A stretch of 64,000 nt of DNA from positions 37,044,401 to 37,108,400 of the forward strand of contig CM049317.1 in NCBI GenBank assembly GCA_026874595.1. Direction: 5' to 3'. Source of the DNA: Sipunculus nudus (lineage: Eukaryota; Annelida; Sipuncula; Golfingiida; Sipunculidae). This document shows, one piece after another, positions 1 to 12,213 of the stretch. Both the position numbers and the translations under genes were made by a program. Positions within the stretch are counted from its first letter, which is position 1; every line of letters begins with the position of its first letter. The notes beneath the pieces are model-generated. The model was not told where the DNA came from. It did no database searches and worked only from the letters and a program-made list of their open reading frames with translations.

Positions 1-20
1 TTTTTTTTTTATTTTTGAAG

Positions 21-2595
21 CAGTGTAACCCCCCTTTACATGGCCTCTGAAAGTAATGAGGTTGTGAAAAACGTAAAAACCAACATAAAGCCATGAAAGG
101 CTTTCAAGGGTTGATTAGTTTATTCCTATACCAATATTTTGGTTCAGTTGTTTGTGGATGGACTTTGTCAGGTTCCCCAGAGTACAAAACCATTAAATAT
201 TTTGTTCTCTTGTTTTTTGGGGGTTATTTTACCTGTTTTTCTTTTTATCTGCCATGTTTGTGCTCGATCTCACATATGGCTGATTACAAAAATTAACTTC
301 GTGTATAATATTAGTCAGGAATGACAGAGTTGCTCCTAATATTTACTTTGGACCTTGGCCTGATTTTCATGGTCATACGCTGCATATCTGATTCCCAATT
401 TTTGCTCAGGTTGGAGTGTCAAGGGGGATTTCAGTAATCGCTAAGAGTGACTGCAAACCTCTCATTTTTCTTTATTTACGGATATGTAAACCACCATACT
501 TATAATATTTTGGAAAGTTATGCCTTTATATAAATAACATTATTTTGATTTACTTGGTAATTCTTTATATTTGCTTTTTATTAAAACAAAAAAATATATT
601 AAGGATATACTTTGGCAAAATGAAATGAATCTTTTTAAAATGGCTGACAATTTTTTTTTCTGTTAGAATCTTTGATTCAGACTAACCTTCATGTACATAC
701 CTTTCAGCAGTTGTGGTTCACTGATATTTGCATAAAATCAATTTTTGCTCTTGGGATATGTATATGTTATCATTATTATCCGAAATTCACAAAAGCTTGA
801 TACATTTATGATGAAATGAATAAAACGTAATATAAAGTCACTCTTACACTCAAAAGTTCAATCTTATAACTACGGTATAAATTATATAGACACTTTTAAG
901 GAACAGACTAGGCTCTATAAAAACATGACTCCAGGTTAATTGTTCAAAATATTGTAGCTATTTATTTGTTTGTTTTTGCCAAAGTTTTAGTATCACTCTC
1001 ATAAGAAAAACACATGATGTACGTTAAACTAAAACATTTTTATCAATAAATGGTTTATATTATTGCTAGTGTTCTCACTGACAAATTTACCAGTAAACTT
1101 TCATAATAAATGTTTAAAGATACTAAATGTACAGATGATATCAACGAATCTAGTACCATCTCTAAAAATATCCAAGATTAACATCTGCAACAAATAATAA
1201 GAAAATAGATGCAATAATTATGAAGAAATCATGTGAATTTTACTTGAAAGAGAACATGAAAAGGGAAAATTTTAGTCTGATATTCCCTTTTATAAGCATT
1301 ATTCTGCCTAATTTTGTGAAACTTTGAGTAATGACCAGAAAATGGGATGAATTTTGTTTATAAAGTCTGACAAATAACTGCAAATTTATAAATGTCAGTT
1401 GAATGTAAAATGTGAATCTCTACATAAATAAAAAATTACTCACTACCAAAAATAAATTTTAAAAATTGCTCATGTACAAAAGATATACATGTATTTATCT
1501 AAGATGGATAAGCATAGCAAATTTCAAAGCAACGGATGGATCAATGATTGAAAAAAAATGTAATTCCTAGGAAACTTCAAATGAAAAGATTAGTGTGAAA
1601 CTTGGGCAAATTATGTTCCAACCTAATTTTTGATAACAGGAATATTTATGTATATGGTATTTATTGTTTTCATTTCATGACCCTTTAATCCATGTTAGTG
1701 CAGCAAGGATTAAGACTCAAATGAAACTGGCTGTCACGGTGTTTAGAATCACGTAGGTCATAGATTTTAATTTAAGGTTTCCTACAAGATTCACCAGGAC
1801 TTGTTTGGAGGCATGATCTCCCTCAAGAATCATCTTGTTCTTTGACCTAGTTTTTGATGTCACCATATTTCTTTGCCATACTTACTTCAGGTGCAAGAAA
1901 CAGATTATCATTATTTCTTCATACAGATAGAGACCTAAACACAAATAAGACTGGTATGCGATTTTATGAGGTAGATGCTGTCCATTTATTTTATAATTAT
2001 AACTGAAAAGGTGTTTCCATCTGCAAAAGTATGGGCATCAATCCATACAGGGAAAAAATGTTTCAAAAGGGCGTCCTGGACCTTTGAGTTTTTATCTGTA
2101 GCACTGAAAGAAAATATTTACAGTTGGAATATATTTTGTGTACTTTTCTCTTTCAAATATTTTGCTATACTATTGTAAAGGCTATAGAACAAAAGTATGG
2201 ACTAACAAAACCATGTCTTCATGATAACTCTTTACACGAAGGCAGTAATCGTAATATGATAGGCAAATGTAGATTTTGTTGAGCCCATTACTTTACAGAC
2301 AGCATTTCCCACTTAGAATAGTCCAAAATGTTTAACGGCAGTGTGTTGAACATCCTTTTTATGACTCTGAAGTTATAGTTCAGCTTTTATACAGCAGTAT
2401 ACCAGAATATGTTTTGATAATATCACATTTGGAGGCAAAGCTATAGCCATAAACTAATCATAGCAATGAAATATGGTAATAACATTCAGTTGCTACAACT
2501 TCAAACAGTTTAAAAATTTTATGAAAAAGACTGAAAAAATGTATTTTTTTATATTTTATGCAAATTTAGGAGGGGTGTACAGGGGGGTTACACTG
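21..2595. mobile_element. Candidate 2.6-kb element bounded by 20-bp inverted repeats
   Basis: Position 21-40 reads cagtgtaacccccctttaca. The reverse complement of 2576-2595 is the same except for one base (19 of 20 match). The CAGTG start resembles hAT-type terminal repeats. The expected 8-bp target duplication is not visible next to either end. The interior is very AT-rich and the only open frames are short (for example 93-296 and 1975-2178 on +), with no transposase motif that I can see. It could be a non-autonomous hAT-like element, or part of a larger one, because the left end lies only 20 bases inside the window. The inverted pair is seen directly; the element class is inferred. Confidence 0.4.
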
Positions 2596-4790
2596 AAAAG
2601 AAAATTTGGAAAAAAATATTTTTCATGGTTTTATATGTAGGTACATAAATTCAGGGCGTTAGATTATCGAATTTCCCAAATTTGTAAAATAATACCAACC
2701 CCACTCTTTATGTTGACTAGTATCAAACTTCGTATTGTTCAAAAGTTTATTTGTATGAGCCACATGCGATTCCATTAGACGCCATTCAACCCTTGCCCCA
2801 GGTTATGACCTTCACGTAATTATAACATCATATATTAATGTTCCAAGACGGAATAGGGTCATTTAAGACCCCATCACAATTTTTCACACTAAAACATATT
2901 TTAACGGACGGTTCTCATTGTAATGATCCTACCTATGCTTCTTCCATTTTTCATGACAGATATTCTAAATGTTCTATTCACAGTTAATTATCGTTTTTCT
3001 TGATTTATAAACAAACAGTTACACAAAAGACACAAACACAACTCTACGAAGCGTGTACGACCACAATTTCATTTATCTGGGCTATCATTCCCTGTTTTGT
3101 TCCTGAAAACCCAATTGTCTTTGGTGAAAGACTTGGGGAGAAAAAAAATATTTGTTTTTTTTTTTTATTAAATTACCTTTAACAGTTTCCTAATTAATAT
3201 TATATAACCACCAACAAATCTAAAAATAAGATACCCCAAAGTCTCCATTCAAAGGGTATTATTTTTCTTCATCACAGCTCAGATCCATTTGCTATGACTG
3301 ACGTAATACAGACAGGCAAAAGTATTATTTTCCTTCATCACAGCTCAGATCCATTTGCTATGACTGACGTAATACAGACAGGCAAAAGCAATTTGTATCT
3401 AAATGCGACCAACTGGTGATCTACAAAGCGATCAGAACCCGAGAAATAGGGTTATATGGATAAAGTAAATGGGCACCCCTTCCCATAACATTGTTTGCAT
3501 ATATCTTAAAGCAGCAAGTTTTGCCTGTCTGCTATGGTAACTTGGTTATCAATCCTGTATCGAGCATGTATTCTAGGATATATCGGAACCTTCTGGATAT
3601 TCTGGTAACTGTTACTAAAAAAACGATTCATCCATTTATTTTAAGTCACCAGGATGTTGTGGTTAATGGTAGATTTTCGGGAACCATGCAAACGATTCAA
3701 ATCTTGTAAATAATCGCTTATTTCTAAGAATAATCAACTGATATTAATGCTTGTATTTTGTTCTTAAGGTGATTATTGTTCAGATCAATCAGTTTCCCCT
3801 GACTTTTCTATTAGTTTCTAGTGCAATCAACTGAATCAAGTATATTCTCGCTCTTGTAAAAACCATTGGAAACATAGACTTGGCGTTGTCACATCATATT
3901 CATTGGGTTTGCTTGATGAATTCCTGCTAATGACCCAGTATCTTATTTTGAAGACTTTAAGACGCACTAATATTTGCATAGCCCAGGTCTAATAGTCATG
4001 GTTCAGTGGAAAACTTCGCATTACATATAATACATGGACAATATTTCAGCGAAATCAGAGTCTATAATGTTAAAGGATACGTATTTTTTTAACCTTGGAT
4101 CACAAGTGACCCCATATAACGTTTCAGAATATATTCCACACCAACACTAAACAAATGATGAAAGTTAAAGGAGAACCTAATTGAAAAAATCATCATAGAA
4201 AACATTTAAAAAAAAATTAAACTATCAAAACAACACATCATTATATGTCTGGGGTCATAAATGCCCCACTTAGTCGCTTGAGGGTTAAAATAAGTATTAA
4301 TCATCATACATGCCGTAATCGAATTCGTTCTCTTCAAAATATATATTCACTCAAAACGTGAACAGCTTGTGGAATATTAAATATAAAAAAAACTGGTATG
4401 TCTCTACTTTATATCAATACCGTACTCAGAGATACATCGCTTGAAACAACTAGCTCCAAGGTTGCTGTATACTCGAGTGATATTTACGCGCATGTACCTT
4501 GCTGTGGTAACCAATTTCTTTTATATCAGTACAACAAAGGTCATGCAGCAGATAATTCCAAATTGAATATATACATAACATGTTTTTTTTCCAACCGCAT
4601 GGCATTTATTATGCAATAACATTTAGTTAGTGACAGCTCATGAGTTGTTGATCACAATGCTATAACACCAAGTTGACTGCATACGTCTGTGGCCACCATG
4701 CAAGTTAAGGATGGGCGGAAGCATTACGGGTTTTATAGCGGGACCCCTTGGTAGGTATCGGTTGAATGTGTCTAATAATTATTAAGTCGT
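2596..4790. other. Non-coding AT-rich stretch
   Basis: Apart from the 66-bp tandem duplication at 3257-3388 I see no gene, RNA or element here. The short open frames at 3000-3182, 3491-3709 and 4398-4619 (+) have no recognisable motif and read like chance frames in AT-rich DNA. Confidence 0.6.
3257..3388. repeat. 66-bp tandem duplication, two copies
   Basis: Units 3257-3322 and 3323-3388 are identical except for one T-to-C change near the start (attttt versus attttc). They share the text catcacagctcagatccatt and end in ggcaaaag. The near identity implies a recent local duplication, younger than the surrounding decayed DNA. Confidence 0.95.
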
Positions 4791-4792
4791 TA

Positions 4793-4833
4793 TCATTATT
4801 ATTATAATTATTATTATTATTATTAATATTATT
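4793..4833. repeat. (ATT)n microsatellite
   Basis: Interrupted ATT/TTA trinucleotide run, about 41 bp. A similar run lies at 6221-6246 and another at 36233-36280. Confidence 0.9.
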
Positions 4834-5618
4834 GGGAACTGCATCGTTGTTGTTTACATCCGGGCTACTGCCGGCCTGGTCAGAGACTGGTAAACAAAAG
4901 ACTACTCCCTATAAGTAGGCCATTCTTTCCGTGCTGTTACTTGTAATCTCTGTTGGGCTAACATTATTTTAAATATGGTAGTGCAGTCCCTAATATGGTG
5001 CCATCCAATAGCGAAATGTAGGAGAGTTTATTACATGCAGCGTACCCCTTCCGAGGTCTCAGAAGTTTTGTCTCATGAAAGCTTGTAAACATTTTCATAT
5101 TTTTTGTTAATGATTTCCTCACTACTGCTCTTGGACTCCTTTAATGTACATATTCTGATAGCTGAGAATAATATATGCAAATTTGAGTTTTCTAGCTTAG
5201 TTTGACATTATCTAGATTCGAATATATTTTATGTTTTATACAATTCATTAAAAAATATATACATAATACTGTGAGCAACGTGCAAAATTATAGGTGACAG
5301 GTCTTTTAAACAGGCGGTGACTTTCTAGATAACTGTTTTTCTGAAATCTAAAAAGAATTATAAGTAATTAAAAAAATAAAAATAAATTACTAATATTTAA
5401 ATTGGAATAAATGAATACAATATTTATCTTAAATAAAAAAGTAACTATGTTTGAATTAGAAATTCGAAAAAATGTAGATGAACCCCACCCAAATGTTTGT
5501 ATTGGGATGGTATTTAATTTGTAAAATTATATTTTTTTATATTTAAAATTGAAATGCAATTGTTTAAAACTTTACATCAATTAAAGGCAAACATGTTATG
5601 TAAAATAAAAAAAAAAAT

Positions 5619-5870
5619 CTAAAGCACTTTTCTTGAGGTTCCATGTATTGAAATTGTTAACACGTTACGGCTAAGAAATATCGATCCTGACGTAAACAGT
5701 TGACAGTTGTTAGTTGAGAATTTTGCTACAAAAGGATGAAAATATATGACTGTCATGTTAGCCCCTGTATCAGCGTAATCATGCTCCATGTGGTGTAGCA
5801 TAAATATATCAGTTACAAGATATAAGGCAATACATGAGTGATTCTCTGATGAAGCAATAGTTCGGGCCAT
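5619..5870 (-). pseudogene. Possible retropepsin-like fragment of an LTR retroelement
   Basis: A minus-strand open frame of 83 codons contains YADTGANMTVI followed by a short hydrophobic stretch. Asp-Thr-Gly-Ala followed by a hydrophobic run is the active-site pattern of retroelement aspartic proteases. A full domain is about 100 residues and also needs a second conserved block near its C-terminus, which I cannot see. No zinc knuckle, reverse transcriptase or integrase motif could be read on either side, and the flanks are simple AT-rich DNA. This is either a lone scrap of a Gypsy-like pol gene or a chance match. The motif is seen; the family is inferred weakly. Confidence 0.22.
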
Positions 5871-6220
5871 TAAGAAAACTGAGGTATGGTGTGTGTCAGC
5901 AAGTGAATCTGTGCGGCCCTTTGTACAGACCCAGCATGCAGCCTAAGAAGCTAAGTACCTTTTGCTGCTGATTGGCACGTCCAGCAGCTGTACAGCAAAC
6001 TGGGCTATTATCTTGCAATTATTTTCATAAGACCGAATTATTTAAAGTAGAATGTACAAAATGTGGAGCATAGAACAAGCGCACTGAGGAAGTAGTACAT
6101 CTGATACAATTATTATCGCTAAATGTTTTGCCTACCAGCACTGCACATGCTGCTTAATCAATTGTCTCTGACGTCCGGTTGCAGTCCCCTTTTATTATAA
6201 TTATTAATACTGTTAAACGT

Positions 6221-6246
6221 ATTATTATTATTATTATTATTATTAT
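6221..6246. repeat. (ATT)n microsatellite
   Basis: Perfect ATT run of about 26 bp. Confidence 0.9.
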
Positions 6247-7029
6247 ATTCATCAGGAATAGTAGTATTAGTATAATTAGTAAACATGATCTATATGAATT
6301 TCAATGAATCTGTTGAAAGAAGAGAAGCCCTTTTTTATTACGGTCTAGTTTGCTTTTAACTAGTTGGAAGTGCGTTTGTAGGCCTATCTAGATCGTATGG
6401 TCTACTGCCTCCCAAAACTTCCTGGATAGAAGAAGTATTTTTGTTTTAATATTTAAGTTAATAAAAAAAGGTATATTTCTTTAAAAAAGATGCAGAAAGA
6501 AAGTATTGATAGAAGGACCAGGTGCAAAGCACCGCGTATTTGAGGACCTATTATATTGACAGCAGGCAGGTTTTTTTATAAGCAAGACCACGTAATAACC
6601 TATACCCTCGTTTACCAGTTATTATATAACAGTTACTTTCCACTTTGCACAGTCTGATTAAGGTAGGTGTCAGTAGGATTCAATAAGATAGGTTTTTCAT
6701 CGATGGTTAATGTTACGGCAAACCTTGCAAAACAGCAGCATACATCTTGTCATTTATCACAAACTCCTGAGTAAATAAAGATCGAAGTTGCTGCAGAATT
6801 TCCTACAGAATTAACGATAAAGCTCTACATATTTCATTTTTTTATAGAAGCTATAATTATGTATGATTTTCTTGTTAAATTACTAGTATAATTAAATATC
6901 TCATAATATACATAATATTTACATGAGAAAGGATGAGAATAACCAACGTGTTGGACATAACTTTTGGTAATTTACGTTTAAACTGGTGCAATGTATATGA
7001 GTATATATGACTTTATTCCATAAACTGGA

Positions 7030-8406
7030 AATAACTGACATTAGAACTAGTATTATTGGAGGCGGTTTGAACACTGTCATATTATTAAACTAGACAAAAC
7101 TTCAATTACATATACTGGGTATAGTCGAGTTACCTCCGCTCTACATGAGTGGATGGAGGAATTGAATTTGATGAATCCCTGGCGTTATTCAAATCCTAAT
7201 AGAAGACAAATTACTTTGTCTTGATTGAATCCCATGTATACTGCCAGCAGAATACATTTTTGTTTCTTATCTCCGGAATATTGTCAGATTACACCAGACG
7301 TGCTCACATAATACATGGTTATAAAACTGACGATTCACCAATAAACTCTTGCATTCCAGGATTTTGGAAGCTTAATCTTTTATTATTATGAGATGGGGCC
7401 TATAAATAAATGTATTAAGGAAACAAAAAAGAAAATGAGGAAGCTATTCCTTGCTTTCTTTGAGATAAAATCAAAATGTCAATTCGAAGAACGCGAATTA
7501 TCCAAAGTATTAATAAAAAAAAGAAAACAAAATCAGAAATAGTCCTTTTATAACAGGAGACAAATAAGATTAAAAATCACTCTAGTTAACCAAGTACATT
7601 GTTTTTTATGCAAGTTCAAGGATTCGCCATAAAATTGAATAAATTGCTAGAGATAAGGGCATAAGGAGCGATTGTTAGGAGCAAAATAAGATGGAACGAA
7701 GAAGAAAAACACTCTACAATACACTTTCTAAACATTGAAAAATGAAACTATAATAAACAAAACTTTTAAGTAAATTGATTAATAATGGAAATATAATTTA
7801 TGATCCAAAAAAGATATCAAAAGTAGAGAAAGAGTATTTAAAAAATATATACAATTGAATCTTCATATAGTTTTCAAAAAATAAATGTACACATAAACAC
7901 GAAATGCAGGTCAGATAAATTAACAGTGTTACAGTGAGTGGAAAACTAACTGAAGCAATATTTTTTTTTCAATTTATGAGATCTTTTAAAAAAAAGGAAA
8001 TCATCAGGACGTGATGGTTTTCAAATAGAATTTTATAATTCTTTTTAGCCGCAACATAAAAGCTAATTTTATGGATTTTGTACTTTACCTTTTTTATTAC
8101 CAATAACACAAAGACAAGATATAATAAGTTTAATACCAAAAAGAGGAAAAGATTATCAATATTTGAAAAAAAACTGGAGAACGCTTATTTACTAAATTGC
8201 GATTATAAGATTATTTCAAGGTGCATATCAATACCTTCTTTGATTCCTGAACCAATCAATAATGATCAAACCGGTTTATTAGTGGACGCCACATAGGTGA
8301 GAGTATTCATAAGGTAATAACATTGATAAATAGTATAGGGATCATGAAGCAAAAAGCTTTCCAACTAAAAATCGATTTTGAATAGGCTATCACTTTTTTA
8401 GAATGG

Positions 8407-8450
<44 letters not shown>

Positions 8451-10490
8451 TTAAAAATATAAACTTTGATGACGTAACAATATCGATGATAAAGACAACG
8501 TATAATGATAGCAGTAGTTGTATTATGTATATCCGATAGAACTCCGGTTTCTTTAAGGTCTCTAGAGGAGTAACACAGGTTAATCCAATTTGTGTTGAGT
8601 ATATAATTACTAGCTACAATTTATAAGTAAAAAATACTATTAAAAGTATAGATTACTGAAACAGTTTATTTAAAATAGCTTAGTATGCATAAGATAGGGT
8701 CTCATTTCTTGAAGATATTATCAGTATTCGTCATGGTATTAAGTTATTTCATGAATTTAGTCATATATCAGGAATGACATTAATTATGAAAAAAACAAAT
8801 GTTTTGCCAGCGAGTATAGGACAATACACTAAAAAACGATGACCCTGGGTCAATCAGGTGAATATACTAGGAGTCATTATAACATCATCATGACGAAATG
8901 TAATTAATATGTACTATATCCCAACAATTAACAAAATAAAAGCATAATGTCATTCTGGTCAGAGAGAAAACTCTAAAGGGGTAGCTTACTATTATTAAAT
9001 GCTTCGTGATGTCACAATTTATTTATCTACTGTCTGTACTACCATGCCCAACGAAACCTATTTTTGACCAAGCAGATAAAATGTTATATAAATTTATATG
9101 GGGTATAGGCAGACAGTAAAAAAAGAAATATCTTATTTTCACTAACAGATGAATATGGCCTGGGTATGACTCATTTGTATTCTCAAGATATATTACTTAA
9201 ACTTGCTTGAATAAAAAGGATATTGTGTAAAGATAACTCATGAAGAAAGGTTGTTTTACATAATTTCAAATGGGTTAACAATCATATAGGTATAACCTTG
9301 CTGATCAGGACAGAAAAGAAATAATTGGGAACTATATATGTTTTTGGGATGATGTGTAATCTGCTTGTAATAAATACAATTATACTGTTCCCGTTGGGGA
9401 AAGATTGTGGTTTAATTCCCATATCAGGAGAAATAAGAGTATTTTTTCTATAGGAAACAATTTCATTCTAGAGTGAAACATATCAAAGATATAGTCAGTA
9501 CTTCACAGTCAGATTCAGTTTGGATAAATTTTCTCAGGTTTTGTGACAAGTAAAATGTAAATATTGATTTCCTTAGTTACCATGGACGAATACGGGGAAA
9601 TCCAGAAACATAGAAAAGTATTATAAAAAAAAAAACTCACGATAGGCTCACTGCATTGTCACTTCGTGTTAGTAAAGTGCATATATTTATGACCAAAAAA
9701 AGATGCTACGAAACAAGTTCATACAGATATACTAAAGTAAACTTCAGAAAAAAAAAAACATACAATAAGATTTTAAGATCGAACAAAGAATATAATTGTG
9801 AAGTAGAAAATAAGATTTTAAAAGGATTTGAAAATTTATAATTATCAACAATATATAGTAACCTGCAATATTTTCAGTTTAGACTCATGCATTTCAGAGT
9901 GACACTGAACCATTTCTTGTTCAGGATTAAGAAAAAAGATTATAATAAAGGATCGTTCTGCAAAATCCAATGAAGAAACATTACTACATTTTTCTTGTAA
10001 TGTGATTGAACTAAATTCCTGTGGAGAGATATATTGTTGGAAGCAACATGGTTCAGTTAGTACAAATGGTGTATTGAGAATATTATTATAGGGTGCGATG
10101 ATGATAACTGGATGAACTTTTTTCCATTGCTGGTAAAGAGGTATTTATATATTGCTAGATATGCTAATGAAAAGCTGATGAAGGGGAGGGGGGGGTTGTC
10201 AATATTTTATTAAAGCCATATTGAATATTGAAATAGAAATTGCAATAAAAAATGACAAGTTAAACCAACATCATATTAAGTGGACGCCAATACTGTGTAT
10301 ATTCGGAGAATAACTAAACGTTTGTTTAATTTTAAGAGTATTAAAAAGATAAACTTAGTTAAATGGAAGATAAAAAATGATTGTATTACTTTGAATGTTA
10401 AATATGTAATTTTATGTGTTCATGTATCTAAATATTATGTATATGCGTCAAATATTTGTTGTATGTTTTTTTGAAAAATAAAAACACCTG
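7030..10490 (+). pseudogene. Degenerate L1/Tx1-type LINE, endonuclease plus reverse transcriptase
   Basis: Remnant of a non-LTR retrotransposon ORF2, broken by many stops and frameshifts. Reading across frames gives family blocks in the right order. The endonuclease C-terminal part is near 7144-7350 (HEWMEELNLMNPWRYSNPNR, then a degraded SRIHFCFLS block). The linker GAIVRSKIRWNEEEKHST is at 7664-7717. The RT fingers block KSSGRDGFQIEFYNSF is at 7998-8045, SLIPKRGKD at 8127-8153, NCDYKIISR at 8195-8221 and NDQTG at 8261-8275. RGVTQ is near 8564. The C-terminal blocks PCPTKPIFDQADKMLYKFIWG (about 9042-9104) and DEYGLGMTHLYSQDILLKLA (about 9147-9207) follow. The catalytic FADD-type box is not readable. 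A (TA)n array interrupts the palm region at 8410-8449. The order and spacing match L1/Tx1-clade ORF2. The 5' limit is uncertain, and the 3' end lies near the A-rich text at 10471-10490. It cannot be active. Confidence 0.85.
8410..8449. repeat. (TA)n array inside the LINE remnant
   Basis: A perfect 40-bp alternating TA run sits between the IDFE-type block (about 8370-8400) and the downstream RT blocks. It therefore expanded after the LINE had inserted. Confidence 0.95.
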
Positions 10491-10562
10491 TCAATATTGT
10501 TTATTGTGTGTAAGAGATAAGTATTTGTCTTGAACCAGACAAGTTAAAACACCCTGTACGTT
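10491..10562. other. Short spacer after the LINE
   Basis: AT-rich text with no motif. It links the LINE 3' end to the first copy of the duplicated block. Confidence 0.5.
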
Positions 10563-11350
10563 TACAATGTATACTTGGCTTGTGTCTCATATGTGCTTAA
10601 AGAAATCAATCGCAATCGTTTCAGTTACACCTGCTTTTGGAGAGAGGGAAACATATTTTTTAGCGCTGTTTATAAAGGCAGCCAGTTAAATAGGTAAAAA
10701 TTACAAAATAAAATAGTAGAAAGGTTATTTACTAGGTAATTCTACATTCTTTGTTTGAAAAATAAATGTAATATTTGTTAATTGCTTTCATCGAATAATG
10801 CTGCTGAAAGGATTATTGGAAACACAAAAGACCTGTTTTTTAGTGTTACTAGTAATTTAATCTTATTTTTTCTATTAACGATTTAACTTCTCACCCAAGC
10901 ATAGTTGATGACATCTCTCATATTTCAAGCATCGAAACGGTGGTTATGCCCTTTATGGATGCATTACAATGTATACTTGGCTTGTGTCTCATATGTGCTT
11001 AAAGAAATCAATCGCAATCGTTTCAGTTACACCTGCTTTTGGAGAGAGGGAAACATATTTTTTAGCGCTGTTTATAAAGGCAGCCAGTTAAATAGGTATA
11101 AATTACAAAATAAAATAGTAAAAAGGTTATTTACTAGGTAATTCTACATTCTTTGTTTGAAAAAATAAATGTAATATTTGTTAGTTGCTAATTGTTAATT
11201 CAAGCATCGAAACGGTGGTTATGCCCTTTATGGATGCGTTACAATGTATACTTGGCTTGTGTCTCATATGCTTCTCACCCAAGCATAGTTGATGACATCT
11301 CTCATATTTCAAGCATCGAAACGGTGGTTATGCCCTTTATGGATGCATTT
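10563..11350 (+). repeat. Direct duplication with 402-bp offset plus partial copies
   Basis: A block of about 226 bp beginning tacaatgtatacttggcttg at 10563 recurs at 10965 with only a few changes. A shorter third copy of its start is at 11240. A second module, cttctcacccaagcatagtt, is at 10887 and again at 11271. The phrase aagcatcgaaacggtggtta occurs near 10928, 11203 and 11312. The modules alternate in the order A-B-A-(B')-A'-B, as expected from unequal exchange within a tandem array. The 78-codon frame at 10905-11141 lies inside the block and has no known motif. Confidence 0.9.
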
Positions 11351-11589
11351 TTTTAAATCTTTTTTTCTGTCATAAGATTTATTTTTAAAATGTACGAGTC
11401 AGCTGATGAAACATATTTTAATAATTGAATTACATGGAAAGACTAATTGAAGAAGGCTTTTGTGTGGATATGTGTAATAATAACATCTATGGAACGGTAG
11501 GTCATGCAATAAATTTTTACACTTTTTGAACTTTTTGTTCAGGCTAGAAATCAAGTAAGAATTAGATAAATGTTAATCTAACCAATTGA

Positions 11590-12130
11590 ATTTTCGTATA
11601 ACAAAACACGTAAGATTGCGGACCCTGAGCCAGTTGTTTTCGTTGAAAAGAGAATTGCAATTAACGTTCATATAATCCACTCAATATAAGTTATATGTTA
11701 CATATATAAACCTACATCGGCCAAACAGAAAACAAATTCAAAACACGTTACACGGCCCACAAATTTAGCTTCAAAAACTAAAAGAGACGAAATTCCACAA
11801 CACTAAGCGAATATATTTGGGAAATAAAGGACCTTAATGTGCAATATACCATACAATAAAAGCTAAAAAGCAAAGCCAGAGCGTACTCCACATCATCTAA
11901 ACCGTGTAACCTTTGTTTTGAGGAAAAATATCTTTATTATTCATCGGCCCTTATTATGCACTCTCAACAAAAGAAATGAAATCGCGCTACATGCAGGCAC
12001 AGGTCAAAACACCTACTGACCGACTACGAACCCCCTGGATCAAGTAGAAGGAGCCCCGATAAGACCACTCAGTGTTCCTGACGAGTGAGGGCCGTAGGGG
12101 CCCTTACGAAACAGAGCTGACGAACACAAG
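11590..12130 (+). pseudogene. Penelope-like retroelement 3' remnant with GIY-YIG endonuclease
   Basis: Frameshifted remnant of the C-terminal GIY-YIG endonuclease of a Penelope-like element (PLE). The readable blocks are YIGQTENKFKTRYTAHKFSF (from 11713), KRRNSTTLSEYIWEIKDLN (about 11783-11840, one frame over), SSKPCNLCFEEKY (about 11894-11932) and LNKRNEIALHAGT (about 11967-12000). These match the PLE signature YIG-x-T-x(3)-FK-x-R, then STTLS-x-YIW, then a Cys-x-x-Cys block, then LNKR. In known families the endonuclease nicks the target for reverse transcription. The upstream GIY half is not readable. No reverse transcriptase lies upstream, so the copy is 5'-truncated, which is common in PLEs. 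A hammerhead motif follows about 70 bp downstream, the position where PLE terminal repeats carry one. Confidence 0.85.
12072..12127 (+). ncRNA. Type I hammerhead ribozyme motif in the Penelope-like element
   Basis: The parts occur in hammerhead order. Stem I 5' strand is gtgttc (12072-12077) and the core CTGACGA is at 12078-12084. Stem II has 9 pairs (12085-12093 with 12099-12107, one G-T wobble) closed by the standard G10.1-C11.1 pair around a 5-base loop. GAAA is at 12108-12111. A short stem III follows (cag 12112-12114 with ctg 12117-12119), then C17 at 12121, and stem I 3' strand gaacac (12122-12127), fully complementary to the 5' strand. The one defect is A at 12120 where U16.1 is expected, so the cleavage triplet reads GAC instead of GTC. 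The motif is therefore structurally complete but probably inactive or weak. Hammerheads with short stem III are known from Penelope-like elements, where they process the transcript. Confidence 0.85.
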
Positions 12131-12151
12131 TAGGTGTGTTTAAGTCCTGAA

Positions 12152-12162
12152 ATATATATATG

Positions 12163-12212
<50 letters not shown>
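12152..12212. repeat. Compound (TA)n(TG)n microsatellite
   Basis: TA run to about 12179, then TG run to 12212. It begins 24 bp after the hammerhead. The second hammerhead at 43.27 kb has the same layout. Confidence 0.95.

Positions 12213-12213
<1 letters not shown>

Larger units (their letters stand above)
4834..7029. other. Non-coding stretch with one doubtful fragment
   Basis: No gene is supported here except the weak retropepsin-like frame at 5619-5870, listed separately. The stretch upstream of 7030 may contain the decayed 5' part of the LINE that follows, but I could not read any motif there. Confidence 0.5.

Noticed and set aside
3000-4619. Short plus-strand frames as genes
   Set aside because: 60-73 codons in AT-rich DNA, no motif, lengths expected by chance.
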